A DNA stretch of 37,571 nucleotides from CAYOCE01 sp964402405. GTDB lineage: Bacteria > Pseudomonadota > Alphaproteobacteria > UBA7879. This document shows positions 8,406-16,652 of the stretch, piece by piece. The first letter of the stretch is position 1; each line of letters opens with the position of its first letter. The position numbers were made by a program, and so were the translations under genes. The notes beneath the pieces are model-generated. The model was not told the origin of the DNA. It worked only from the letters and a program-made list of their open reading frames with translations, and did no database searches. Location: assembly GCA_964402405.1 (NCBI GenBank), contig CAYOCE010000009.1, positions 1 through 37,571 of the forward strand, written 5' to 3'.

Positions 8406-9415
8406 AAGAGGCTATTCTAGAGAAGCCCAGTCAATTCCAATTTCATGCAGCAGTGAAATTACTAGAAAGCATGAAGCTTGACTCTGTTTCTTTGGGTCAA
8501 GGGATTGAACCACGGCAAGAAGCCCTTGAAATTAAAACTCACACGACTCTTGAAATGTCTCCCAAAGATTTACAGGGTATTTCTTTTAGAGGACCTCAAG
8601 AAAATCCTAAGATGACTATTAACTTTTTTGGACTTTCAACTATTCAAGGACCTCTCCCTCAGTCTTATCGGAATTTACTTCTTGATCGCATCCAAGAAGG
8701 TGACATGTCTATGCGAGATTTCCTGGACATCTTTAATCATAGATTTGCAAGTCTTCTTCATCGTATTCGTAAAAAACACTGGATCGGCATTGCGACCGAC
8801 ACTCCCCAAAACACCTTAATTGGTAAGACCATTGCTAGTTTTGCGGGAATTAACGGCCCCTTTTTTGAACAGCGGATGAAAATATCTGATCAAAGTTTAC
8901 TTTATTACGCAGGGTTATTGTGGCAGCGTCCTAAATCTGCCATGGGCCTTAGAAATATTATTCGTGACTTTTTTAAAACTCCAGCCAAAATTCATCAATT
9001 TCAGGGAAAATGGGAAAATATTGATAAGGATCAAACAACTATTATTGGAAACACGGGCAGATTTAATATTCTGGGCCAGGATGCTATTGTAGGAAAAAAA
9101 CTATGGGAGCAACAAAGTGTTTTTGTTGTTGTGTTGGGGCCCATGTCTTTAAAGAAATTTGCAAGTTTTCTAAAGCCTGGGGTTAACTACAAAGCTATCC
9201 GAGACTTGATTCACTTTTATACCAGAGAAAATCAAGAATTTAGACTAAACCTTGTTTTAGATAAAGATCAGATTCCTCCTTTAAACCTAGGAAATGGGGC
9301 AGCTTTAGGATGGACTTCCTGGTTAAAGACGCAACCATTTCCCAAAGATGATTACCAGGTTATCATAAATAGTAATCCTCGTTTTTACCCTAAATTTTCT
9401 GTGAAAGAATTCTAA
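8360..9415 (+). CDS. tssG: Type VI secretion system baseplate subunit TssG
   Basis: The 351-residue protein matches TssG (VasB/ImpH): KPSQFQFHAAVKLLES near the N-terminus, FFGLSTIQGPLPQSYRNLLLD, and DFLDIFNHRFASLLHRIRKK. It pairs with TssF in the baseplate wedge. ATG 8360 lies inside tssF. A second ATG at 8369 is also possible, and the conserved N-terminal motif excludes any start after the tssF stop, so the overlap (46 or 37 bp) is real. The stop TAA overlaps the rluD ATG by one base (TAATG), which suggests translational coupling to a ribosome-modification gene. That is an unusual neighbour for a T6SS gene. Confidence 0.94.
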   Translation: MENMETSRRRSATTLKEAILEKPSQFQFHAAVKLLESMKLDSVSLGQGIEPRQEALEIKTHTTLEMSPKDLQGISFRGPQENPKMTINFFGLSTIQGPLPQSYRNLLLDRIQEGDMSMRDFLDIFNHRFASLLHRIRKKHWIGIATDTPQNTLIGKTIASFAGINGPFFEQRMKISDQSLLYYAGLLWQRPKSAMGLRNIIRDFFKTPAKIHQFQGKWENIDKDQTTIIGNTGRFNILGQDAIVGKKLWEQQSVFVVVLGPMSLKKFASFLKPGVNYKAIRDLIHFYTRENQEFRLNLVLDKDQIPPLNLGNGAALGWTSWLKTQPFPKDDYQVIINSNPRFYPKFSVKEF

Positions 9416-10416
9416 TGAGTACAATCAGATATATTTCCATTGATGATGCTAAGTTTGAAAATGAACGATTGGATAGGGTCCTTGCAATTTTATGCTCTGG
9501 TGTTTCTAGAACACGTCTAAAAAATTTAATTCTAGAGGGACAAGTGGTGATGGATCAGTTAGAAATAGATGATCCTGCCCATAAAGTTCACTTGAATGAT
9601 GAATATGAGATCACCATTCCTGATCCCCATGACCCTAAACCACAACCTGAAAACATCCCCCTTAATATCGTTTATGAGGACAAAGATTTGATTGTAATTA
9701 ATAAACCCGTAGGGTTGGTTGTACATCCAGCCCCCGGCAATTACACAGGAACTTTGGTGAATGCGTTACTCTATCATTGCGGGGGAGAACTTTCTGGGGT
9801 TGGAGGGGAAAAACGTCCAGGAATTGTGCATCGTCTCGACAAAGAGACCAGCGGACTAATGGTAATTGCAAAGAATGACTGGAGTCATCAAAGGTTATCA
9901 GCTCAATTTTCTGATCGTACTCTTAGCCGAACGTATCTTGCAGTTGTCACCGGGGGGCTGATTCCCCCGGATGGCACTATTGAAGGTAACATTGGCCGTA
10001 ATCCTAAAAACCGCCAAAAAATGGCTGTTGTATCTTTTGGGGGTAAGGAAGCCATCACCCACTATAAAACCCTAAAAACTTTCGGGCAAAAAAATATACG
10101 ACCTGATTTTAGTTTAGTGGAATGTAAGCTGGATACAGGTAGAACACATCAGATTAGGGTTCATATGGCATCCAAAGGCCATAACATTATTGGGGATCCC
10201 CTTTATGGAAATCACCGTGCAGATCAAATGATTGAAACCCTTATTAAAAAAAATCCTGAATGTACCTGGAATAATTCACACCAAGCCCTCCATGCGCAGA
10301 TGCTTACCTTCATTCATCCTTGTGAGGAAAAACCTTATACATTTGAGGTTGCGATGCCCCAAGATATGCAAGATTTGGTGAACATATTGGGGAAGAATTA
10401 TAAACACCCTATATAG
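9415..10416 (+). CDS. rluD: 23S rRNA pseudouridine synthase, RluD family
   Basis: The 333-residue protein has an N-terminal S4 RNA-binding domain (RLDRVLAILCSGVSRTRLKNLI, shortened here to RLDRVLAIL, with EGQVVMD). The RluA-family catalytic domain follows, with INKPVGLVVHPAPGN and the catalytic motif HRLDKETSGLMVIAKN (nucleophile Asp142). S4 plus RluA with this length is the RluD pattern, modifying uridines 1911, 1915 and 1917 of helix 69 in 23S rRNA. RluC has the same domain order, so the exact target positions are inferred. It is coupled to tssG by a TAATG stop-start overlap and probably relies on that upstream transcript. Confidence 0.9.
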   Translation: MSTIRYISIDDAKFENERLDRVLAILCSGVSRTRLKNLILEGQVVMDQLEIDDPAHKVHLNDEYEITIPDPHDPKPQPENIPLNIVYEDKDLIVINKPVGLVVHPAPGNYTGTLVNALLYHCGGELSGVGGEKRPGIVHRLDKETSGLMVIAKNDWSHQRLSAQFSDRTLSRTYLAVVTGGLIPPDGTIEGNIGRNPKNRQKMAVVSFGGKEAITHYKTLKTFGQKNIRPDFSLVECKLDTGRTHQIRVHMASKGHNIIGDPLYGNHRADQMIETLIKKNPECTWNNSHQALHAQMLTFIHPCEEKPYTFEVAMPQDMQDLVNILGKNYKHPI

Positions 10417-10527
10417 AGCGCAAGTGAAAACGAGAGTGCATTTTTCTACATTAATCCTATTGTAATGATTCAGTAGCATGCTATTCTAAAAAGAAAATAG
10501 GTTGATTCTTATATGGGAAGTAGACTA

Positions 10528-12225
10528 ATGAATAAAAATTTTTCTTTCAAAGAATTTTTTGAAAAATATAAATTGCAGTTCCCTGTATGGGGAATCTTAT
10601 TCATACTCCCCTTTTCAACCTCTTACCTTTTTCCACATCCCTCCACATCCACAAAATGGTTTATTGTTTATATAGGAATTATTGTCTTCGTTTCTATGTT
10701 TCCAAAGCGTTTTTTTATTCCACGATGGAATCGAACGACTGTTGTCTTGTTGCTCGCTTTACTAGGAAGCATTGTCCTAAATCAATTTCTATTTAAGACC
10801 CCTTTGTTTTCATGTACTACCATTGATAGACTCGGATTTTTGGTTTTGGTTTTATATTTTTATCAATATTTTAATAATAAAATATTTAATTTTAAAACAT
10901 TTTCAATCCCATTTTTAATAGTAACACCTATTATTTTACTCGATTCTTACAGCTTTATTATATTCAACTGTAATTTTTTACCATTTTCCCATAAATTAGC
11001 ATCTGTTTTTGGTAACATTAATATGCTGACCCAATTTATTGGATTTTCTATTGTCTTTCAGCTATATCATTATCATATTTCTAAAAATGTTATTCATAAA
11101 AGACTAATATCCTTATTAATAGGGGGTTCTTTATTGTTTTTATATTTTGGATCCTCAAGATCTGCTGTAATTGGAATATTTTTTGTATTTTTGGCTTCTT
11201 ATTTGTTAAAATTTATTTCCCTTAGAGCTCTTTTAATAATGCTGGCTTTGGGGGCTGTCGGTGCAGTTTTTGCTCTTAAAGGAATGGGAACTGCCCTCAA
11301 CGGAAAAGACGTTGGGGAAAGATGGAGCTTGATTAAAAGCGCCATTAATTTGTTTTTGGAAAATCCTCTTTTAGGGATTGGTCCTGATCATTTCCAGTTT
11401 TCTTATGTGCCCTTTGCAAAGGATCATAACTTTAGCATCTTCGAATCTACAGTCGCACGATCACCGCATTCAGAATTTTTAAGATTTTTGGTTGAACAGG
11501 GGATGGTAACAATCATTTTATTTTTTAGTTTTTTTGGTACATTGATTTATAAAAATTACAAAAAGATTTCCCAAATAAAACAACAAGACAACTTTAAGGT
11601 CTTGTTGTTATTAGGAACATTTTTGGGTTCAGAAATGTTATTTCAATTTCCTATTGAGTTACCTTTTCCTTTCTTTTTATTCGCCGCTATGATGGGGTAT
11701 ACTTTAACTTTATTAGGAACGTCCAAAGAGTTTTCTTTTCCATCTGAGGGGGTTACCTCTGCTATCAGATTGGCAATTATTGGGTTTTTTGTTTTACTTA
11801 CCTTAAGTCGTGGTGCTGTTCTTTATATTGAGCAAAATTACCCTCAGGACTATAACAAAGCATCTTTTGCATGTCTCATTGATCCTACTAACTGGAACGT
11901 TTGTTTGCGTAAAGCACGCTTAGAATTAAAGAACAATAAACTAGCTGAAGGGAGAAAAACATTAACGGAGGTAGTTAAACGGTATCCGTATAATTTTTTC
12001 GCTATAAAATTATGGTATTTGATGGAATATTTAGAAGAAAAACCACTTGCATCCTGTGAAACAGCGGTGTTTTACGGAAATATCTTTAATCTAGAGACCC
12101 ATAAAACAAGCCAGTTTTTAGAAGAGTTTTGTTACCCACAATTTAAACTATCTTTTCCCAAAGACCTTAAAGCTCACCATACCATCTGGAGTCAATCACA
12201 CGTAGAATCTACGCATACTTCCTAA
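10528..12225 (+). CDS. O-antigen ligase/Wzy-like membrane glycosyltransferase with C-terminal TPR-like region
   Basis: From ATG 10528 the protein has 565 residues. GGGAAG at 10515-10520, 7 bp upstream, favours this start over the in-frame ATG at 10513, which sits inside that ribosome site's context. About 11-12 membrane segments surround the conserved Wzy_C/O-antigen-ligase loop: RWSLIKSAINLFLENPLLGIG, shortened here to ENPLLGIGPDHF, followed by RSPHSEFLRFLVEQG with the histidine typical of these enzymes. The last about 120 residues are soluble and TPR-like (ASFACLIDPTNWNVCLRKAR). It could be WaaL, Wzy or a PglL-type protein glycosylase. No polysaccharide gene cluster surrounds it, so the acceptor is undetermined. 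The 3' end overlaps the M23 gene tail to tail by 17 bp. Confidence 0.8.
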   Translation: MNKNFSFKEFFEKYKLQFPVWGILFILPFSTSYLFPHPSTSTKWFIVYIGIIVFVSMFPKRFFIPRWNRTTVVLLLALLGSIVLNQFLFKTPLFSCTTIDRLGFLVLVLYFYQYFNNKIFNFKTFSIPFLIVTPIILLDSYSFIIFNCNFLPFSHKLASVFGNINMLTQFIGFSIVFQLYHYHISKNVIHKRLISLLIGGSLLFLYFGSSRSAVIGIFFVFLASYLLKFISLRALLIMLALGAVGAVFALKGMGTALNGKDVGERWSLIKSAINLFLENPLLGIGPDHFQFSYVPFAKDHNFSIFESTVARSPHSEFLRFLVEQGMVTIILFFSFFGTLIYKNYKKISQIKQQDNFKVLLLLGTFLGSEMLFQFPIELPFPFFLFAAMMGYTLTLLGTSKEFSFPSEGVTSAIRLAIIGFFVLLTLSRGAVLYIEQNYPQDYNKASFACLIDPTNWNVCLRKARLELKNNKLAEGRKTLTEVVKRYPYNFFAIKLWYLMEYLEEKPLASCETAVFYGNIFNLETHKTSQFLEEFCYPQFKLSFPKDLKAHHTIWSQSHVESTHTS

Positions 12226-13489
12226 GTTCCACATCTATGTTTTTCTTTTGTTTTTCAAAAGAACACTTAGCAGCTCCTGTTAATTTTTTCTGGGAAGGTA
12301 TTTTCATAGTTTGGGGATTAATTTGCTTGCCGTGGTTTAGAACCTCATAATGAAGGTGGGCAGAGGTTGTTCTACCGGAAGTGCCCACATATCCGATCAC
12401 CTCTCCTTGCTTCACCCGTTTACCGGATTTAATGCCATTTGCATACCTACTAAGATGGGCATACGCTGTTGAGTATTCCTTATTATGTCGAATACGAATA
12501 TAGTGGCCATAGGATCCAAAACGCCCTGCACGTTCGATTAATCCATCTCCAGCTGCCATAATAGGCGTTCCTACACGCGCCGAGAAATCAACCCCTCTGT
12601 GCATCAAAGAGTACCCTAAGATGGGATGTTGTCTAAGCCCAAATCGGCTGGAGATTCTGGCCCCATCTATGGGCGTTTTTAAAAGAGCACGAACGACGCC
12701 CTCCCCCTTTTCATTATAGTATTCCCGCCCTCCATTCGTTGTTGTGAAGCGATAAAAGGCGAGAACTGAGGATTTTAAATCAAATTTTGCATACACAAGA
12801 TCCCCACTAAATTCTGTTCCTGTTTCTTCATCATAGAATCGCTCAACCAAAACGGAAAAAGTATCTCCCTTTTTTACCCCTCGTTGAAAGTCAATACTGT
12901 AGCTAAAAAGTCGAATCAGCTCTCGAATGGTGGCCTGATTAATTCCACTTTTTTGAGCATCTCGAGAAAAAGAAGAATTAATAACCCCTTTAAAAAGGGT
13001 TGTTTTCTGGGCAAGAGGACGCGTCACGATGGAAAATTTGGCAGGATCCTCTTTCTTGCGTGCAATTTCTGTTTTTTCAGAATTATTAGGGAAAAGAATG
13101 ATTTTTTCAATCACCTGAGTTTTGGAGTTATAAACACCTATAATCTTTTGATCGGGTTTAATTTTATGTTTTCGGAAATAGATCTCACTAATTTTTAAAA
13201 TACCAGCCTGTTCCATATCTGAAAGATGAAGTTTACTTAAAACATGGCCTAAAGAATCCCCGCGTTTTACCGTGATCACTTTATGGGTCGGCGTTATCTG
13301 AGGGAGGGCTGCAATATCTTCTTCTTTTTGGACGGATTCCTCCTCTGCTGCACGATCAACATCAACAATTGCCGTTGTTTCAAACTCGCCCCCGAAAAAA
13401 GTAGAAAATTTAACATCGACAACAATCAGACATGCGGCAATTACGAGGCACACAAGCCCCATTAACAGTTCCACTAATCGAAATAGCAT
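12209..13489 (-). CDS. M23 (LytM) family murein DD-endopeptidase, membrane-anchored
   Basis: The 426-residue protein has one N-terminal membrane anchor (LVELLMGLVCLVIAACLIVV). A LysM/OapA-like segment follows (ITVKRGDSLGHVLSKLHLSD), and then a C-terminal LytM zinc peptidase domain. The metal and catalytic residues are present: HRGVDF (H-x3-D), YAHLSRY and HLHYE (H-x-H). The overall plan resembles MepM/YebA-type enzymes that cut peptide crosslinks in the periplasm to allow wall growth. GGAG lies just before the start. It has a long AT-rich upstream region (13490-14067) containing hairpins, and it converges with the O-antigen-ligase-like gene with 17 bp of overlap. All active-site residues being intact suggests a real hydrolase and not a regulator. 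Confidence 0.92.
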   Translation of the reverse strand: MLFRLVELLMGLVCLVIAACLIVVDVKFSTFFGGEFETTAIVDVDRAAEEESVQKEEDIAALPQITPTHKVITVKRGDSLGHVLSKLHLSDMEQAGILKISEIYFRKHKIKPDQKIIGVYNSKTQVIEKIILFPNNSEKTEIARKKEDPAKFSIVTRPLAQKTTLFKGVINSSFSRDAQKSGINQATIRELIRLFSYSIDFQRGVKKGDTFSVLVERFYDEETGTEFSGDLVYAKFDLKSSVLAFYRFTTTNGGREYYNEKGEGVVRALLKTPIDGARISSRFGLRQHPILGYSLMHRGVDFSARVGTPIMAAGDGLIERAGRFGSYGHYIRIRHNKEYSTAYAHLSRYANGIKSGKRVKQGEVIGYVGTSGRTTSAHLHYEVLNHGKQINPQTMKIPSQKKLTGAAKCSFEKQKKNIDVELRKYA

Positions 13490-13830
13490 GCCTATACTCC
13501 TGGCCCATCGAGCCGTAGATCATCAGATTTTTTCATTACCCTAATATGAGAACAAGTGATAAAATTGTCAAGAATGATATAAATAAAAATATTGTAAAAT
13601 ACATATTTCAACATAAATAAATCCACAAAAAATTACAATGCTTTTTATGAATATATATTTATATATTGGGTTAGATATATAAATAATAATTAATTTTATA
13701 TTTAATTTATGATGATATTTAAATATCTTCTCTATTTTTTATAGAATATAAAAACACCGACTCGGGATAGATTTGACTTATAAAGAAAGGATCTCTTAGA
13801 CATACCCAAACTATTTCAAAACAGGGGGAT

Positions 13831-13984
13831 CTATCGACCCTAATTTTTTAGGGGAGATAGATAATGATTCATGAATGTTAATGAATGAATCAGTAATCGA
13901 AATGAGAGACCGAGGAGGGATAATGTATTCTTCATACAAGACCCTCGAAGGTGCTCGGACCGAAGACAATGATTCACGACCTTC
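13831..13984. ncRNA. Candidate structured RNA or palindromic repeat element
   Basis: Three stems in a row. (1) 13831-13860: CTATC pairs with GATAG, then facing GA/GA mismatches, then CCCTAA with TTAGGG over a TTTT loop. (2) 13865-13892: TGATTCA pairs with TGAATCA. (3) 13910-13958: CCGAG pairs with CTCGG, GAGGG with CCCTC and TGTAT with ATACA, nested. In addition GAAGGT (13947-13952) can pair with ACCTTC (13979-13984), which interlocks with stem 3. No T-tract follows on either strand, so these are not simple terminators. It lies between the sensor kinase stop and the M23 start, both minus strand. A mobile palindromic repeat is the main alternative. Confidence 0.4.
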
Positions 13985-14001
13985 AGGCAACAATCCAAAA
14001 A

Positions 14002-14043
14002 TGTAATGCGTGGATTGGTAATTGTAATGCGTGAATCAGTAAA
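14002..14043. repeat. Two 21-bp imperfect tandem repeats
   Basis: TGTAATGCGTGGATTGGTAA (14002-14021) is followed after one base by TGTAATGCGTGAATCAGTAA (14023-14042), a period of 21 bp. A diverged relative, TAATGAATGAATCAGTAA, lies at 13879-13896. They sit directly after the kinase stop. Function unknown. Confidence 0.6.
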
Positions 14044-14067
14044 TTTTGCGATCCATGGTTTGAAACG

Positions 14068-15822
14068 CTACTCCACAATCTTCAAAAAGGGTTTTTTCTT
14101 ATCTTTTTCAGCAGAAGGAGATGAAGTAGTGATTTTTTCCTCAAGATACGGAAATTTTAAAATGACCGTTCTTCCCTTACCCCGTGCTGCAGATATCTCA
14201 CAGGTTCCCTCATGAAGTTTTACCAGGTTTAAAATAGCCGGCATACTAAGGGAGGTGCCATCAATGCTCTCTAAAGGTTCATCATTAAATTTCTTAGAAA
14301 TCCTTTCAAGATCATCTTCTGAAAGGCCAAAGCCATTATCCATCACAAAAATAGTTAGAAACTTATTACTTTGATCATATGTCAAAGCCGTTGATATGTT
14401 AATCATTCCTAGTGCAGAAACATTTTCCAAAGCTTGTGATATTAGACTGATTATAATTTGCTTAAAAGCAACTTCATTGGCGTAAAAAGAGGGCAGATTT
14501 TTTTCCAATTCATGGGTTATTAGAACCTTTTTAGTCAGCGCATTACGTGATTGGATAAGGGTTGCCTCCTGAATTGCCTTTTGAACATCTATGTAGGACT
14601 TTTCGACGATATTGGAAGGAAATTGCTTTAAATGCAAAACAGCATCCTGTATCCCGGAAACAAGTTCTATTTGTTTTTCTTTGGAAATAGACACATCAAT
14701 TTCTTTTTTAAAAAACTTTAAAAGAACATTACTGTGCTGATGAATTAAATCAATATGCCATTGTAATTGATGTATTATTTTTTGCATAAAGTCTTTTCTT
14801 GCTTGATCAGAAGAAGTCGTTGCTTTGATTATTTTTCGATGATGGATGTAAAGAATAATAAAGCAGAACATAATCATAAATAGAAATTCAATGACTCTAG
14901 GAAAAATGGTACTGTACAGTCCATGATTTATATTAGCCGTACTCAAACCCGTCAAAATAACATAGGGATATTCTTTCATTTTATAGTAATAAGAATATTT
15001 TAAAGAGTTATGAGATAAAGAATGCTTTAAGAGCCCAGACTTGTCTGGTCCAAGGGCAACGCCACCCATTTCCTTCTGTTGCTGCCTATCAGAATCATCA
15101 AACAAATTATCACTGGAATAAAAAATAGGTCTATTGGATTCATCAAGGATCATAAAACTAACGCCTTCTCCCTTAAGATGCTCCTCTAAATATAGGGTCA
15201 AGGTTGAAATATTAAAGCCGACGACAATAATACCTAAAAATTTTCCCTCTTTATTCGTGATCCCCATACCTGCAGGAACAACCCAAAGTCCACTTGGATT
15301 TCCAACCCCAGGGGAAGACATCTGAAGGGTCCAGGGAGATTTACGACATTTCCAAGTATGTTCCCGATAAGACATATTAGGAGCACTGCTGGTAGTAATC
15401 CCCATTTTTTCATTCACAAGCCTTAAATTATCTGGGGATAACCAATCAAAGAGGGACCATGATAAAAATTGTTTAGATAAAAATTGCTTTGTACAATATT
15501 CATTTCCAGAAGCGCTTTTTAAAAACCTATAGATGAATTTTAGATCAGGATTATTACGGGATGCAATTTGATTTCCCAAATACAGCATAAAAAGCCCATT
15601 TTCATCAAAAATACCTCTCAGGGCAAGATCAGTCCGCAGGGCCGCTTGCTCTAATTTATTCCTTGTGGTTTTTTGGTAGTTTTCATAGGCATTATAGATA
15701 AGCACGCTGTATACACATAGCAAGAAAAAGCCTGTGACGCTTAGTAAAATAATAAATTCATTTTTAAAAAAGGCTTTCTGCTTTCTTTTAAGCAAAAATC
15801 CTTTCGGAAATAATCGCAGCAT
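14068..15822 (-). CDS. Membrane sensor histidine kinase-like protein with degenerate catalytic motifs
   Basis: The 584-residue protein has a membrane helix at 22-44, a large periplasmic sensor (about 50-300) of double-Cache type, including WVVPAGMGITNKEGKFLGII and a second lobe near FMILDESNRPIFYSS, and a second helix at 309-327. A kinase-like region follows. The H-box reads IIHQLQWHI: His351 remains, but the following acid is Gln and the proline is missing. The N-box asparagine appears as Gln463 (LISQALENV). The G1 box (DNGFGL, 495-500) is good, and G2 is GTSLSMP. It may be a weak or non-phosphorylating sensor. No receiver or response regulator is adjacent. The start lies 35 bp inside the preceding gene, so translation is probably coupled. 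Confidence 0.78.
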   Translation of the reverse strand: MLRLFPKGFLLKRKQKAFFKNEFIILLSVTGFFLLCVYSVLIYNAYENYQKTTRNKLEQAALRTDLALRGIFDENGLFMLYLGNQIASRNNPDLKFIYRFLKSASGNEYCTKQFLSKQFLSWSLFDWLSPDNLRLVNEKMGITTSSAPNMSYREHTWKCRKSPWTLQMSSPGVGNPSGLWVVPAGMGITNKEGKFLGIIVVGFNISTLTLYLEEHLKGEGVSFMILDESNRPIFYSSDNLFDDSDRQQQKEMGGVALGPDKSGLLKHSLSHNSLKYSYYYKMKEYPYVILTGLSTANINHGLYSTIFPRVIEFLFMIMFCFIILYIHHRKIIKATTSSDQARKDFMQKIIHQLQWHIDLIHQHSNVLLKFFKKEIDVSISKEKQIELVSGIQDAVLHLKQFPSNIVEKSYIDVQKAIQEATLIQSRNALTKKVLITHELEKNLPSFYANEVAFKQIIISLISQALENVSALGMINISTALTYDQSNKFLTIFVMDNGFGLSEDDLERISKKFNDEPLESIDGTSLSMPAILNLVKLHEGTCEISAARGKGRTVILKFPYLEEKITTSSPSAEKDKKKPFLKIVE

Positions 15823-16606
15823 TGGGCAACTCTCTTATTTTGTTTGGTACTTTATTTCCCTTTATTTCAGCCTTTTGCATGGCCTTATGTAGGGCTGTCC
15901 ACAATTGAGATTGGGCATCCAAAAAACCAATAACGCCCTCTAAGGCTTGGGCTAACTCTTTTGAGGTCTGAGAATTCTGTTCAATAGCGACAGAGGCGTT
16001 ATGGGCATGATTTTCTTCCATCCCATTTAAATGATCAGCAAAATATTGATCAACTCTCTGAAAATCAAATTTATTATAGTGACCTTTATAAGGAAGAAAC
16101 AAAGACTGATAAAAATCATTAATCATATGAACGGCCGCACTTTCTTGAGCATAAGATGCCCCTAGAACAGTCGGATAATTTTCATGCGTATATAGTCTTT
16201 CAGCAACTGCAATAAAATTTTTAGTTTCTGGTAAGATATAGGGGGATAGAAATACGTCCTTAAGATCAATAGGCGCAAGACCAAAAATATAGTCCCCGTG
16301 TAGATTATGGGATGTAGAAAGAAGCTGTAGATGGGAATTTAAAAATACCCCCATTCCGGATTCCTCGTACAAATTTTTCCCAGCTGTTGCCAGTGTTTCC
16401 ATATCCTTGTTTTTAGCTGCAGCAATTGTAGTATGGGCAACGGATATAACTGTTTGACAGGTTCTATAGATGTAATTATCCCTATACAAGCGATATTGCA
16501 AAGGGGTGAACCCATCCCGGGCAGAATCCTTTAAGTAATCAAACAAAGGATTTTTGATGGCCGAATGATTTTTTAGAACTTCTTCATAAGATTTATGTAC
16601 TGTCAT
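15788..16606 (-). CDS. Haem-oxygenase-fold (TenA/PqqC/DUF3865-like) putative iron oxidase
   Basis: The 272-residue all-helical protein resembles iron-containing haem-oxygenase-like oxidases (HDO/DUF3865/TenA-PqqC superfamily). The probable metal-ligand motifs occur in the right order: NLYEESGMG (Glu81/82) with His92, QESAAVH (Glu155, His160), and ADHLNGMEENHAH (Asp191, Glu197/198, His200). Known relatives oxidise or cleave small molecules with oxygen (UndA, BesC and CADD-like enzymes), but nothing here fixes the substrate. TenA thiaminase is less likely because no thiamine genes are nearby. AGGAG precedes the ATG. It sits between an XRE regulator (46 bp upstream) and a sensor kinase-like gene (35-bp overlap), a probable three-gene operon. 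Confidence 0.65.
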   Translation of the reverse strand: MTVHKSYEEVLKNHSAIKNPLFDYLKDSARDGFTPLQYRLYRDNYIYRTCQTVISVAHTTIAAAKNKDMETLATAGKNLYEESGMGVFLNSHLQLLSTSHNLHGDYIFGLAPIDLKDVFLSPYILPETKNFIAVAERLYTHENYPTVLGASYAQESAAVHMINDFYQSLFLPYKGHYNKFDFQRVDQYFADHLNGMEENHAHNASVAIEQNSQTSKELAQALEGVIGFLDAQSQLWTALHKAMQKAEIKGNKVPNKIRELPNAAIISERIFA

Positions 16607-16652
16607 GATGGACTCCTTCTTAAGAATCCTTTTCGGGAATAAGATAAACTAG

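Larger units (their letters stand above)
13490..14067. other. 578-bp non-coding spacer, AT-rich with hairpin cluster
   Basis: No convincing gene is seen. 13550-13760 is very AT-rich, with runs such as TATATTTATATATTGG. 13831-13984 holds a cluster of inverted repeats and 14002-14043 a tandem repeat, described separately. A 60-codon reading frame on the minus strand (13811-13993) has no ribosome site and coincides with the palindromic part. Confidence 0.75.

Noticed and set aside
13811..13993. 60-codon minus-strand reading frame in the spacer after the kinase gene
   Set aside because: No ribosome site, coincides with the palindromic cluster and resembles no family; more likely a by-product of the repeat.
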